A stretch of DNA of 64,000 bases from Streptomyces sannanensis (GTDB lineage Bacteria; Actinomycetota; Actinomycetes; Streptomycetales; Streptomycetaceae): the NCBI RefSeq assembly GCF_039536205.1, contig NZ_BAAAYL010000001.1:4464001-4528000 (forward strand), written 5' to 3'. The notes beneath the pieces were generated by a model, which saw only the letters and a program-made list of their open reading frames with translations, did not search any database and was not told where the DNA came from. Of this stretch, positions 7,887 through 16,227 are shown one piece after another. Each line of letters starts with the position of its first letter. Within the stretch, counting starts at the first letter, position 1. The translations under genes and the position numbers were made by a program.

Positions 7887-8849
7887 ATGTCTTCGACCGA
7901 GCTGCCGGAATCCCTGGCCACGGCCGCCATGGCTCCGCCGACGGGCGCCGAAAGGGTTGGTGAGGGGGAGGAAATGCGCACCGTCGTGCTCCCCGGGCTG
8001 ACGCTGAACATGCGCTTCCGGCGTGCCGAGAGCGACGGACTGCCACCCGCGCTCTTCGTGCACGGGCTGGGCGGCTCCTCGATGAACTGGTCGGACCTGA
8101 TGTCGCGGCTCGAGGACATCGTGCACGGCGAGGCGGTCGATCTGCCCGGCTTCGGCGACTCCCCGCCGCCGGACGACGGAGACTACTCGGTCACGGGCCA
8201 CGCGCGGGCCGTCATCCGGCTGCTCGACGCGAGCGGCCGTAGCCCGGCGCACCTCTTCGGCAACTCGCTCGGGGGGGCCGTCGCCACCCGCGTCGCGGCT
8301 GTGCGCCCCGATCTGGTGCGCACGCTCACGCTCGTCTCGCCGGCCTTGCCGGAGCTGCGGCCGCAGCGCGGGGCCTGGCCGACCGCGGCGCTGGCGCTGC
8401 CAGGAGTCGCGTCGTTCTTCTCCAAGGTCACCGGGGACTGGACGCCCGAGCAGCATGTGCGTGGTGTGCTGGCGCTGTGTTACGGCGATCCGGGGCGGGT
8501 CACCGAGGCAGGATTCCGCGATGCCGTCCGGGAGATGGAACGGCGGCTGAAGCTGCCGTACTTCTGGGACGCGATGGTACGTTCGTCGCGGGGCCTCGTG
8601 AACGCGTACACGCTGGGCGGTCAGCACGGTCTGTGGCGGCAGGCGGAGCGGGTGCTCGCGCCGACGCTGCTGGTGTACGGGGGACGGGATCAACTGGTCT
8701 CGTACCGGATGGCGCGCAAGGCCGCGGCGGCGTTCAGGGATTCGCGGCTGCTGACGCTGCCCGACTCCGGGCACGTGTCGATGATGGAGTACCCGGAGGT
8801 CGTCGCCCAGGCGTTCCGGGAGTTCCTCGACGAGCGCGACGGGAGCTGA
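7887..8849 (+). CDS. Alpha/beta-fold hydrolase
   Basis: A 320-residue hydrolase: HGLGGSSMNW (oxyanion hole), GNSLGGAVATR (nucleophile Ser), YGGRDQLVSYR (acid) and PDSGHVSMMEYPE (His), a complete triad of the epoxide-hydrolase/esterase type. No signal peptide is visible. The DUF3152 gene starts seven bases after its stop, so the two are probably one operon. Confidence 0.85.
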   Translation: MSSTELPESLATAAMAPPTGAERVGEGEEMRTVVLPGLTLNMRFRRAESDGLPPALFVHGLGGSSMNWSDLMSRLEDIVHGEAVDLPGFGDSPPPDDGDYSVTGHARAVIRLLDASGRSPAHLFGNSLGGAVATRVAAVRPDLVRTLTLVSPALPELRPQRGAWPTAALALPGVASFFSKVTGDWTPEQHVRGVLALCYGDPGRVTEAGFRDAVREMERRLKLPYFWDAMVRSSRGLVNAYTLGGQHGLWRQAERVLAPTLLVYGGRDQLVSYRMARKAAAAFRDSRLLTLPDSGHVSMMEYPEVVAQAFREFLDERDGS

Positions 8850-8856
8850 TCGGCGC

Positions 8857-10149
8857 GTGGGACGCCACAGCCGCCCGAAGGGCCCCGGTAGCAAACTCAG
8901 CGCCGCCGTACCCGATCAGAACACCGGCAAGGGCCGGCGCCGCAGAGCGGACGGCGCGGACACCGGCGCCGTGCCGCGGGTCCAGCACCAGCGCCAGGAA
9001 CACGTCCCGCCGGTGCGCGGCGGTCACCCCGAGCAGCGCGAACCGGATGACGCTGCCGGGGCGCAGCCCCGTCGGGCTGGGGTGGTGGACGGGCGACGGG
9101 CGGGAGTCTGGGGCGAGCCGGCGCGGTACGGCGACTGGCACGGCATCCCGCGCGGTGCACGGCCGCAGCCGTACCCGGAGCCGCCCACCGAGGTGCGGAT
9201 ACCGTCACCGCGGCGCGAGTACCTGGAAGCCTTCGAGGAGCCGGGTGCACCGGCACCTTCCGAAGCCGGTGCCCTCGCACCCTCCGATGCCGCCGCCCCG
9301 GGTGCCGGCGAAAACCGGCCGCCTGCCGGGAAGGGGTCCGCGGGGCGTACCCTCGCCGGGGTCACGGCTGCCGTGGTCACCACCGTCCTCGCCGTCGTCG
9401 TGGTCGGCCAGGTCACCGACGCCGACCGGAGCGACCTCGCCGGCAAGGCCGCGGAAGGGGTGGACCGGCAGATCGGGAACGCTTCCACGTCCCGGTCCGA
9501 CGGCCGGCCCACGCCGCTGTCGGGTGAGACCGCGATCGTCCCGCTCACCTTCGAGCAGCGGATGGCCCGCCCGTACCCGATCGACCCGAAGCTGCGCGGC
9601 TCCGGCGACTTCGAGGTGGTGCCCGGCACCGACAAGGCACCGGGCAAGGGCCGCGAGTACTACCGCTACCGCGTCGACATCGAGAAGGGGCTCGGCCTCG
9701 ACGGCGCGCTGTTCGCCCAGGCGGTGCAGCGCACCCTGAACGACGACCGCAGTTGGGCGCACCACGGGGCCATGACCTTCGAGCGGATCTCCTCGGGCAA
9801 GCCGGACTTCGTCATCACCCTGGCGAGCCCCGGCACCACCGGGACCTGGTGTGCCAAGTCGGGGCTGGACACCACCGTGGACAACGTGTCCTGCGACTCC
9901 GCGTCGACCGAGCGCGTCATGATCAACGCCTATCGCTGGGCCCAGGGATCCGCGACCTACGGCTCCGCGCGGATGTTCGCGTACCGGGAAATGCTGATCA
10001 ACCATGAGGTCGGGCACCGGCTCGGGCACGACCACGAGAGCTGCCGCACGCCCGGAGCCCTGGCCCCGGTGATGCAGCAGCAGACCAAGTCTCTGGAGAT
10101 CGACGGGATCAAGTGCCGCCCCAACCCCTGGGTGTATCCCAAGGGTTGA
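8857..10149 (+). CDS. DUF3152 membrane-anchored putative zincin
   Basis: A 430-residue protein starting at GTG 8857. Residues 1-165 form a low-complexity cytoplasmic part; a transmembrane segment follows near 169-188 (VTAAVVTTVLAVVVVGQV), then an extracellular DUF3152 domain. Near the C-terminus is INHEVGHRLGHDHE, an HExxHxxGHxH motif like the zinc site of metzincin peptidases. Two Cys pairs around it (C in TWCAKSG, VSCDSA, ESCRTP, IKCRPN) could form disulfides. The role is inferred to be a cell-surface metallopeptidase; no substrate is known. Confidence 0.85.
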   Translation: MGRHSRPKGPGSKLSAAVPDQNTGKGRRRRADGADTGAVPRVQHQRQEHVPPVRGGHPEQREPDDAAGAQPRRAGVVDGRRAGVWGEPARYGDWHGIPRGARPQPYPEPPTEVRIPSPRREYLEAFEEPGAPAPSEAGALAPSDAAAPGAGENRPPAGKGSAGRTLAGVTAAVVTTVLAVVVVGQVTDADRSDLAGKAAEGVDRQIGNASTSRSDGRPTPLSGETAIVPLTFEQRMARPYPIDPKLRGSGDFEVVPGTDKAPGKGREYYRYRVDIEKGLGLDGALFAQAVQRTLNDDRSWAHHGAMTFERISSGKPDFVITLASPGTTGTWCAKSGLDTTVDNVSCDSASTERVMINAYRWAQGSATYGSARMFAYREMLINHEVGHRLGHDHESCRTPGALAPVMQQQTKSLEIDGIKCRPNPWVYPKG

Positions 10150-10205
10150 GACGGTGTCTCAAATGCGCGTTGACATCCGGTAGGAATCCGATCTGCTTTC
10201 GCGGC

Positions 10206-10301
10206 ATGCCGTACCGTCACACCGCCTTCGAACGCGCCGCCATTGAGCTGGCGCTGATCGGTGTGGCCGGGCACTGCGTCGCCGACATTCACTGTCGCTG
10301 A
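10206..10301 (+). CDS. Possible leader peptide with C-terminal Cys codons
   Basis: A 31-codon frame starting ATG that ends GHCVADIHCR, with two Cys codons close to the stop. Actinobacterial sulfur-acquisition operons are often preceded by short cysteine-containing leader peptides, and this resembles one. However, there is no clear ribosome site and no sulfur gene downstream, so it may be an orphan or chance frame. Confidence 0.3.
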   Translation: MPYRHTAFERAAIELALIGVAGHCVADIHCR

Positions 10302-10480
10302 CATCTGCCCGTAGCGCGTCGGCACATTCCCGCATTCCTTCTGACTGCTGTGCCTTTTCCGCCGCGCCCGGGCGTATGCGTCCGCAGGCGCGGCATGTCC
10401 TTTTTCCCTCTCGCAGCGCCTCTACGGCAAGGACGTCAAGACCGTCGTGATCAGCGACTGGACCGGCGTCGCGACGCTCC

Positions 10481-10526
10481 CTCCAGCTACCTCCCCCCAG
10501 CGGCAGCTGGGGGGAGGTAGCTGGAG
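10481..10526. repeat. Perfect 46-bp palindromic element
   Basis: The arms 10481-10500 and 10507-10526 are exact reverse complements around CGGCAG. It interrupts what looks like decayed coding sequence, so it may be an inserted palindromic repeat rather than a terminator; no T-run follows. Confidence 0.8.
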
Positions 10527-10617
10527 GAGCCGCGAGCTTCCCGGCAAACCATTCCGGCCACAGCACTAGCGCGGCCGAACGTCACCGGTCCGTGAAAGTT
10601 ACGACTGTTCACCCCTT

Positions 10618-10655
10618 CCGGTGGCGCGACGGACAACCGTCCGTCGCGCCACCGG
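10618..10655. terminator. Hairpin upstream of the glycan operon
   Basis: Perfect 16-bp arms (10618-10633 and 10640-10655) surround a 6-base loop. It lies 70 bp before the glycosyltransferase start, so it could stop readthrough or attenuate the operon. Confidence 0.55.
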
Positions 10656-10725
10656 TATATCCGCTTACCTTCTCCTCGCCGTCAGTCGCCGTGCCAACGG
10701 TGGCCGCCCACAAGGGAGATCGGGG

Positions 10726-12189
10726 GTGCGTATCGTGCGGATCGGACTGCTCACGGACGGTCGGTCCGGGCTCTGGTGCGACCGGCTCGTACGCGGGATC
10801 GCACAGCACGAGTTCGAGATCTACGCGCCCGGCCGGCCGGCGCCCTCCCGGGTGCGGCGGCGTCGCCCCGGGCGCGGTGAGCGCCGGGCCTTCACCGGGC
10901 ACCTGTCGGAGCTGGCCGGCGCCCTCTGCGGCGAGGGCGGGGACTTCGCCGCCGGGCTGTACGGGCTCGCCGCCCTCGCCCGGGACCGCGGCCTCGGGCT
11001 GAGCACCGCGCTCCGCTCCGAGCTCGCCGTGCGCACACTGGAGGCCGCCTGCCGCACTCCCGGCGCACGCCGCGTCGCGCACGCCGCGCGCGTACCCGAC
11101 CACCTGGTCCTCGCCGCGCTCCTGGAGCGCGCCCTGCGCCCGTTGTCGTACGGCTGGTACACGGAGGACGGCCTGGGTGCCGTGGACCTGTGCCATGCCG
11201 CTTCCGGCGGTACGACCGCGCTGCCGGGTCTGCTGGCCAAACACTTCTGCGGAGTGCCGCTGCTGGCCACCGAGTACGGCGTGCAGCTGCGCGCGCACTA
11301 CCTCGCGGCGAGCAGTGCACCGCTGAGCGCGCCGGTACGCGCCCTGTACGCGGCCTTCCAGCGTCTGCTTGCCGCCGAGGTGTACCGGCAGGCCGCCCTG
11401 ATCACCCCCGGCAACGCCCATGCCCGCCGCTGGCAGGAGCACTGCGGGGCCGACCCGGCCAAGCTGCGCACGGTCTACCCCGGCATGGAGGCCGATCGCT
11501 TCACCGGCGAGAGCGGTGGCGGCGACCCCAGCACGCTGGTCTGGGCGGGGCGCATCGAGCCGGCCAAGGACCTGGTCTCCCTGCTGCACGCCTTCGTCGC
11601 GGTGCGCGACGAGGAGCCGGAGGCCCGGCTGCGGATCGTCGTCGCGCCGGTGCGCGACCCTGAGGGTGCCGCGTATCTCGCCCACTGCGAGGCGCTGGCC
11701 GGGCGGCTCTTCCCGTGCGGCGCCGCCGTCTCCTTCGAGGAGGCGCCGGACCCGGCCGACGCCTACGCGTCTGGCTGCGTCGTCGTCCTGTCGAGCGTGG
11801 TGGAGGGCTTTCCGGTCGGCCTGGTCGAGTCCATGCTCTGCGGCCGGGCGACGGTCTCCACGGATGTCGGCGCGGTCGTCGAGGTCGTCGGCGGCACCGG
11901 CCTCGTGGTCCCGCCGCGCGATCCGCGCGCCCTCGCCGACGCCTGTCTGGCGCTGCTGCACGACCCGGAACGCCGGGAGCGGCTCGGGGCCGCCGCCCGT
12001 GCCCGTGCGCTGGAACTCTTCACCGTCGAACAGAGTCTGATGGCATTTCGCGGCATTTACCTGGAGATCGTCTCTCACTGTCCGGTGCGCCGTGAGGTCC
12101 TCGATGCCGACGGCGGACCGCTCCTCTTCGCCACCCCGCCGGAGGCCCGTGTCCCCGGCCCCATCAGGCCCGAGGGGGCCCTGCGATGA
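10726..12189 (+). CDS. GT4-family glycosyltransferase (DUF3492/PelF-like)
   Basis: A 487-residue retaining glycosyltransferase. The N-terminal half matches the DUF3492 type (VRIGLLTDGRSGLWCDRL, then LLATEYGVQLRAHYL), and the C-terminal half is GT-B with VWAGRIEPAKDL and the EX7E motif EGFPVGLVE that binds the sugar nucleotide. The GTG start follows AAGGGAG by six bases. It is the first gene of a five-gene overlapping operon; its stop overlaps the next ATG (ATGA). PelF-like enzymes polymerise exopolysaccharide from UDP-sugars, so a surface glycan is a reasonable guess. Confidence 0.82.
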   Translation: MRIVRIGLLTDGRSGLWCDRLVRGIAQHEFEIYAPGRPAPSRVRRRRPGRGERRAFTGHLSELAGALCGEGGDFAAGLYGLAALARDRGLGLSTALRSELAVRTLEAACRTPGARRVAHAARVPDHLVLAALLERALRPLSYGWYTEDGLGAVDLCHAASGGTTALPGLLAKHFCGVPLLATEYGVQLRAHYLAASSAPLSAPVRALYAAFQRLLAAEVYRQAALITPGNAHARRWQEHCGADPAKLRTVYPGMEADRFTGESGGGDPSTLVWAGRIEPAKDLVSLLHAFVAVRDEEPEARLRIVVAPVRDPEGAAYLAHCEALAGRLFPCGAAVSFEEAPDPADAYASGCVVVLSSVVEGFPVGLVESMLCGRATVSTDVGAVVEVVGGTGLVVPPRDPRALADACLALLHDPERRERLGAAARARALELFTVEQSLMAFRGIYLEIVSHCPVRREVLDADGGPLLFATPPEARVPGPIRPEGALR

Positions 12190-13130
12190 CCGTGGACCCT
12201 GTCAAACCGCTGCTCCACCGGCACCGGACCCTGTGCGAACACGCCGTCGACCCACTGGAGATCGCGGCCGGCCTGGAGGCGCGCGGCGTCACCGACCGCT
12301 CGGCCGCACGCTTCCGCCACCGCGACGTCTTCTCACTGGCCGAGGAGCTGTACGCCCGTGTGCCCCGCGGCACGGACAGTCGGACCGACTCGAGCGGCTG
12401 GCCGCAGTCCGTCCGGCCTTCGGGGACGGATGCTCCGGCCGACCGGACGGGAGACGACGCCACCTGGGCCCTGTGGGTTCTCGCGCCCGGCCTGGCGGCG
12501 ACGCTCGCCGTCGTCGCCGCCAGGACCGTGCCCGACGCACTGCGCTCCGGGGCGTACACGGCCGGCGCGGTGGTCGTCGCCGGGGCGCTGGTCCTCGCCG
12601 CGCGCCGCGGGCCACTGCGCGGGCCCCGTACGAGCTGGGCGGCCCGCCTGTGCACCGCATGGCTCGTGGTGCACGCCGTGCTCCGCGGCGACCCTGCCGT
12701 CGCCGTGGCCCTGGCCTGCGCCGTCGTGCCCGCCGCCTGGTGCGCCCACCTCTTCGCCGCCGGAACCCGCCGGCTGCTCGCCTCCAGCCGCGGACTGGAG
12801 GAGTTCGCGGCCCGCGCCCGGCCAGTGCTGCTCGCCATCGTCGGCCTGTACATCTGCGCGCTTCTCGCGGTGCTCACCGCCCTCCGGGTGCCGACGCTGC
12901 CCGTCGCCGCCCTCGGGGCACTGCTCTTCCTCGCCCGGCTGTTCGCCGTGCACGGCTTCACCCGCGTGGCCACGGCCGGGCTCGCTGCCGCCGTCCTCGC
13001 CGGGGCCGTGGTCCCCGAATGGGGCGTGGCGGCGGTCGCGGCAGTGCTGCTCACCCACGCCACCGTGACGCTCGCCAGGGCCTCCGCTCATGCCCCGGCA
13101 GTCATTCAGCAGAAGGAGAACCCGTCATGA
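12186..13130 (+). CDS. Integral membrane protein of the glycan operon
   Basis: A 314-residue protein. Residues 1-90 are soluble and resemble the cytosolic start seen in operon-linked Streptomyces proteins; from about 95 there are seven or eight hydrophobic segments (WVLAPGLAATLAVVAA, AGAVVVAGALVLAA, LAIVGLYICALLAVL and others). No transporter family is recognised; by position it could help export or anchor the glycan. It starts in the ATGA overlap with the glycosyltransferase and ends in an ATGA overlap with the mini-ORF. Confidence 0.75.
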   Translation: MTVDPVKPLLHRHRTLCEHAVDPLEIAAGLEARGVTDRSAARFRHRDVFSLAEELYARVPRGTDSRTDSSGWPQSVRPSGTDAPADRTGDDATWALWVLAPGLAATLAVVAARTVPDALRSGAYTAGAVVVAGALVLAARRGPLRGPRTSWAARLCTAWLVVHAVLRGDPAVAVALACAVVPAAWCAHLFAAGTRRLLASSRGLEEFAARARPVLLAIVGLYICALLAVLTALRVPTLPVAALGALLFLARLFAVHGFTRVATAGLAAAVLAGAVVPEWGVAAVAAVLLTHATVTLARASAHAPAVIQQKENPS

Positions 13131-13174
13131 AAGACCGGACCGAACCACGTCGGCACAGGAGGGCCGCACGATGA
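13127..13174 (+). CDS. 15-codon mini-ORF bridging two operon genes
   Basis: The frame encodes MKDRTEPRRHRRAAR. Its ATG overlaps the upstream stop (ATGA) and its own TGA overlaps the epimerase ATG (ATGA). AAGGAG lies eight bases before it, the best ribosome site in the operon. The peptide is basic and probably has no function of its own; the arrangement suggests translation of this frame carries ribosomes into the epimerase gene. No other evidence of expression can be seen. Confidence 0.5.
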   Translation: MKDRTEPRRHRRAAR

Positions 13175-14139
13175 GAGTGCTGCTGATCGGTGCCAACGGA
13201 TACCTCGGCCGCTTCGTCGCCGACCGGCTGCTCGCCGATCCGGCGGTGCAGCTCACCGCGCTGGGCCGCGGCGACGACGCGGATGTGCGCTTCGACCTCG
13301 CCAGCGGCAGCCCGGGCGCCCTGACCCGGTTCCTGGACGCCGTGCACCCGGGGGTCGTCATCAACTGCGCGGGCGCCACCCGCGGCGGCGCCCGTGACCT
13401 GATCCGGCACAACACCGTCGCCGTCGCCACCGTCTGCGAGGCGCTCCGCCGCAGCGGCTGCGGCGCGCGGCTGGTCCAGCTGGGCTGTGCCTCCGAGTAC
13501 GGCCCGAGTCAGCCCGGCTCGTCCACCGCCGAGGACGCCGTTCCGCGTCCCGGCGGCCCGTACGGAGTGAGCAAGCTGGCCGCGACCGAGCTGGTCCTCG
13601 GCTCGGGCCTGGACGCCGTCGTGCTGCGGGTCTTCTCGCCGGTCGGTCCGGGCACCCCGGCGGGCGCCCCGCTGGGGCGGCTCGCGGAGGCCATGCGCCG
13701 TGCGATGCAGGCCGGCGACAACGAGCTCAAGCTCGGCGGCCTCGGCGTGCAGCGCGACTTCGTCGATGTACGGGATGTGGCGCGGGCCGTGCACGCGGCC
13801 TCGCTCTCGGCCGCGCAGGGCGTCGTCAACATCGGCAGCGGACGCGCGGTGCGGCTGCGGGACGCGGCGGCGGTGCTGGCGCGGGTCGCCGGTTTCGGCG
13901 GGGTGCTGCACGAGCTGGACACTCCGGGGACGCGTCACGGCGGCGTACCGGCCATCGGCACCCAGCGCACCGATGCGGTGATGGAGCACCTCACTGCTCC
14001 GTACCCCTATCCGGACGGCTGCGGCAGCTGGCAGCAGGCGGATGTACGCACCGCACGCGACCGGCTCGGCTGGCGTCCCCGGATAAACCTCGAGGAGTCC
14101 CTCGCCGACATCTGGATGGAGGCGGCGTGCCGTATCTGA
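13171..14139 (+). CDS. NAD-dependent epimerase/dehydratase
   Basis: A 322-residue extended SDR enzyme: dinucleotide motif GANGYLG (residues 7-13), the catalytic YxxxK as YGVSKLAATE, and NxGSG-type VNIGSGRAVRLRDA. It probably interconverts or dehydrates a nucleotide sugar for the neighbouring glycosyltransferase. ATG 13171 has AGGAGG eight bases upstream. The last 13 bases overlap the spherulin-4-like gene. Confidence 0.82.
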   Translation: MRVLLIGANGYLGRFVADRLLADPAVQLTALGRGDDADVRFDLASGSPGALTRFLDAVHPGVVINCAGATRGGARDLIRHNTVAVATVCEALRRSGCGARLVQLGCASEYGPSQPGSSTAEDAVPRPGGPYGVSKLAATELVLGSGLDAVVLRVFSPVGPGTPAGAPLGRLAEAMRRAMQAGDNELKLGGLGVQRDFVDVRDVARAVHAASLSAAQGVVNIGSGRAVRLRDAAAVLARVAGFGGVLHELDTPGTRHGGVPAIGTQRTDAVMEHLTAPYPYPDGCGSWQQADVRTARDRLGWRPRINLEESLADIWMEAACRI

Positions 14140-14882
14140 AGGCATCCCAGGCATCGCCCACGTCCCCCGCCTCCGCGGTGCCGGGCTTCGGAGTCCCCGG
14201 CTACGCGCATCCGATGCTCGCCCCCGTCGAGTGGGCGGAGATTCTCCGCCCCGGGGCGCCCGTGCACTGGGCGGTGCTCGATGTGGCGAACGGCCCCGGC
14301 GACCGCCCCGACCCTTACTGCCTGGCGGCGGCAGCGCGGCTCGGCACCGCGGGCGTCCGGATCCTGGGCCATCTCGACATGGCGTACGGGGAGCGCGCCC
14401 CCGGCGAGCTGATCGCCGACGCGCGCCGCTTCGCCGACTGGTACCGGACCGGCGGCTTTCTGCTGGACCGCTGTCCCACGGACCGGGACGGGTTGCCGGG
14501 GATCCGGCGGATCACGGACGCCCTGAGGCAGCTCACGGCCGGCGCCGGGCATCTGGTCCTGGGCCATGGCACCCATCCCCACCCGGGATACGCCGGGACC
14601 GCCGATCAGCTGGTGACCTTCTCCGGGCCGTGGCGGGACTACCGCTGGTCGCAGGTGGCGGAGTGGACCGTCGAGCACCCGCCGGAGCGGTTCTGCCACT
14701 TCGTCCACGGCGTCCCGCGCAACCGTCTCGACGAGGCGCTGCGCATCGCGCGCTGGCAGGGCGCGGGCACGGTGTGGTTCACCGACCGTACGGACCGGGA
14801 CGGACAGAGCAACCCCTTCGAGACATTGCCCGGTTACTGGGACGAAATCGTCTCGCGGGTCGGACCGGGTGTCTCGGAATGA
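14127..14882 (+). CDS. Spherulation-specific family 4 (spherulin-4-like) protein
   Basis: A 251-residue protein starting at GTG inside the 3' end of the epimerase gene. Segments FGVPGYAHPMLAP, VHWAVLDVANGPGD, RILGHLDMAYGER and LVLGHGTHPHPGY match the spherulin-4 family, predicted TIM-barrel proteins related to glycoside hydrolases of the GH114 type. No signal peptide is visible. It could cleave or edit the glycan made by the operon (inference). Confidence 0.8.
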   Translation: MPYLKASQASPTSPASAVPGFGVPGYAHPMLAPVEWAEILRPGAPVHWAVLDVANGPGDRPDPYCLAAAARLGTAGVRILGHLDMAYGERAPGELIADARRFADWYRTGGFLLDRCPTDRDGLPGIRRITDALRQLTAGAGHLVLGHGTHPHPGYAGTADQLVTFSGPWRDYRWSQVAEWTVEHPPERFCHFVHGVPRNRLDEALRIARWQGAGTVWFTDRTDRDGQSNPFETLPGYWDEIVSRVGPGVSE

Positions 14883-14901
14883 GGAGTGGCGTGGCAGTGT
14901 T
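14876..14901 (+). promoter_or_regulatory. SigR-type promoter of moeZ, GGAAT-N18-GTT
   Basis: GGAAT (14876-14880) and GTT (14899-14901) are 18 bases apart, 46 bases before the moeZ start. The -35 element overlaps the end of the upstream gene. From memory the S. coelicolor homologue of moeZ belongs to the SigR regulon. Confidence 0.7.
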
Positions 14902-14947
14902 GCACGGGAAGCACACCCGTACTGTTTGACCGACCAACGGAGTCCCC

Positions 14948-16126
14948 GTGTCGCTGCCACCCCTGGTCGAGCCGGCTGCTGAGCTCACCGTAGACGAGGT
15001 CCGCAGGTACTCCCGCCACCTGATCATCCCTGATGTGGGGATGGACGGGCAGAAGCGGCTGAAGAACGCCAAGGTGCTCTGCGTGGGCGCGGGCGGCCTG
15101 GGTTCTCCCGCGCTGATGTACCTGGCCGCGGCGGGCGTCGGCACGCTCGGCATCGTGGAGTTCGACGAAGTCGACGAGTCGAACCTGCAGCGCCAGATCA
15201 TCCACAGCCAGTCCGACATCGGCCGTTCCAAGGCCGAGTCCGCCCGTGACAGCGTCAAGGGCATCAACCCGTATGTGAACGTGGTCCTTCACGAGGAGCG
15301 GCTCGAGGCCGACAATGTGATGGACATTTTCAGCCAGTACGACCTGATCGTCGACGGCACGGACAACTTCGCGACCCGTTACCTGGTCAACGACGCGTGT
15401 GTGCTGCTGAACAAGCCGTACGTATGGGGCTCGATCTACCGCTTCGACGGCCAGGCCTCCGTCTTCTGGTCCGAGCACGGCCCCTGCTACCGCTGCCTCT
15501 ACCCGGAGCCCCCGCCGCCGGGCATGGTCCCGTCCTGCGCCGAGGGCGGCGTGCTGGGCGTGCTGTGCGCGTCCATCGGCTCCATCCAGGTCAACGAGGC
15601 CATCAAGCTGCTCGCCGGCATCGGTGAGCCGCTGGTCGGCCGGCTGATGATCTACGACGCCCTGGAGATGCAGTACCGCCAGGTCAAGGTCCGCAAGGAC
15701 CCGAACTGCGCGGTCTGCGGCGAGAACCCCACGGTCACCGAGCTCATCGACTACGAGGCCTTCTGCGGCGTCGTCTCCGAGGAGGCGCAAGCGGCCGCTG
15801 CGGGTTCAACGATTACTCCCAAGCAGCTCAAGGAGTGGATCGACGACGGCGAGAACATCGACATCATCGATGTCCGTGAGCCGAACGAGTTCGAGATCGT
15901 CTCGATCCCCGGCGCGCGGCTGATCCCGAAGAACGAGTTCCTGATGGGCACCGCCCTGCAGGACCTGCCGCAGGACAAGAAGATCGTCCTGCACTGCAAG
16001 ACGGGTGTCCGCAGTGCGGAGGTCCTCGCCGTCCTGAAGTCCGCAGGCTTCGCGGACGCGGTGCACGTCGGCGGCGGCGTCATCGGCTGGGTCAATCAGA
16101 TCGAGCCGTCGAAGCCGGTCTACTAG
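14948..16126 (+). CDS. moeZ: Adenylyltransferase/sulfurtransferase MoeZ
   Basis: A 392-residue two-domain enzyme. The N-terminal ThiF/MoeB domain has GAGGLG (47-52), RQIIHS and zinc-binding Cys pairs in CYRC and CAVC; the C-terminal rhodanese domain has its active-site loop LHCKTGVR with Cys350. MoeZ activates the C-terminal glycine of sulfur-carrier proteins (MoaD/ThiS/CysO types) with ATP and then transfers sulfur, serving molybdopterin and thio-metabolite synthesis. The start is GTG with CGGAG upstream. The 3' end shows a short tandem copy of AGCCGGTCTACT around the stop codon. It ends at a shared terminator. Confidence 0.93.
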   Translation: MSLPPLVEPAAELTVDEVRRYSRHLIIPDVGMDGQKRLKNAKVLCVGAGGLGSPALMYLAAAGVGTLGIVEFDEVDESNLQRQIIHSQSDIGRSKAESARDSVKGINPYVNVVLHEERLEADNVMDIFSQYDLIVDGTDNFATRYLVNDACVLLNKPYVWGSIYRFDGQASVFWSEHGPCYRCLYPEPPPPGMVPSCAEGGVLGVLCASIGSIQVNEAIKLLAGIGEPLVGRLMIYDALEMQYRQVKVRKDPNCAVCGENPTVTELIDYEAFCGVVSEEAQAAAAGSTITPKQLKEWIDDGENIDIIDVREPNEFEIVSIPGARLIPKNEFLMGTALQDLPQDKKIVLHCKTGVRSAEVLAVLKSAGFADAVHVGGGVIGWVNQIEPSKPVY

Positions 16127-16155
16127 GAAGCCGGTCTACTGGACCGTACGCACGC

Positions 16156-16211
16156 AAGGGGCCGGCCCGGCAGTATCGATATGCGGCTACGCCGCGTGGG
16201 GCCGGCCCCTT
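16156..16211. terminator. Bidirectional terminator, moeZ / TAP-like hydrolase
   Basis: 13-bp arms (16156-16168 and 16199-16211), reading AAGGGGCCGGCCC and its complement, lie between two convergent genes. Confidence 0.75.
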
Positions 16212-16227
16212 CGCCGTGCGCGGGCCG

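Larger units (their letters stand above)
10150..10725. other. Gene-poor region with two large palindromes
   Basis: About 575 bp without a firm gene. It contains a possible 31-codon leader peptide (10206-10301), then a stretch from about 10420 whose forward frame reads LYGKDVKTVVISDWTG before degenerating, and a perfect palindrome at 10481-10526 (20-bp arms, 6-base loop). A second palindrome, 10618-10655 (16-bp arms), precedes the glycosyltransferase operon and may be a terminator or attenuator. Together they suggest the scar of a lost gene. Confidence 0.5.
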
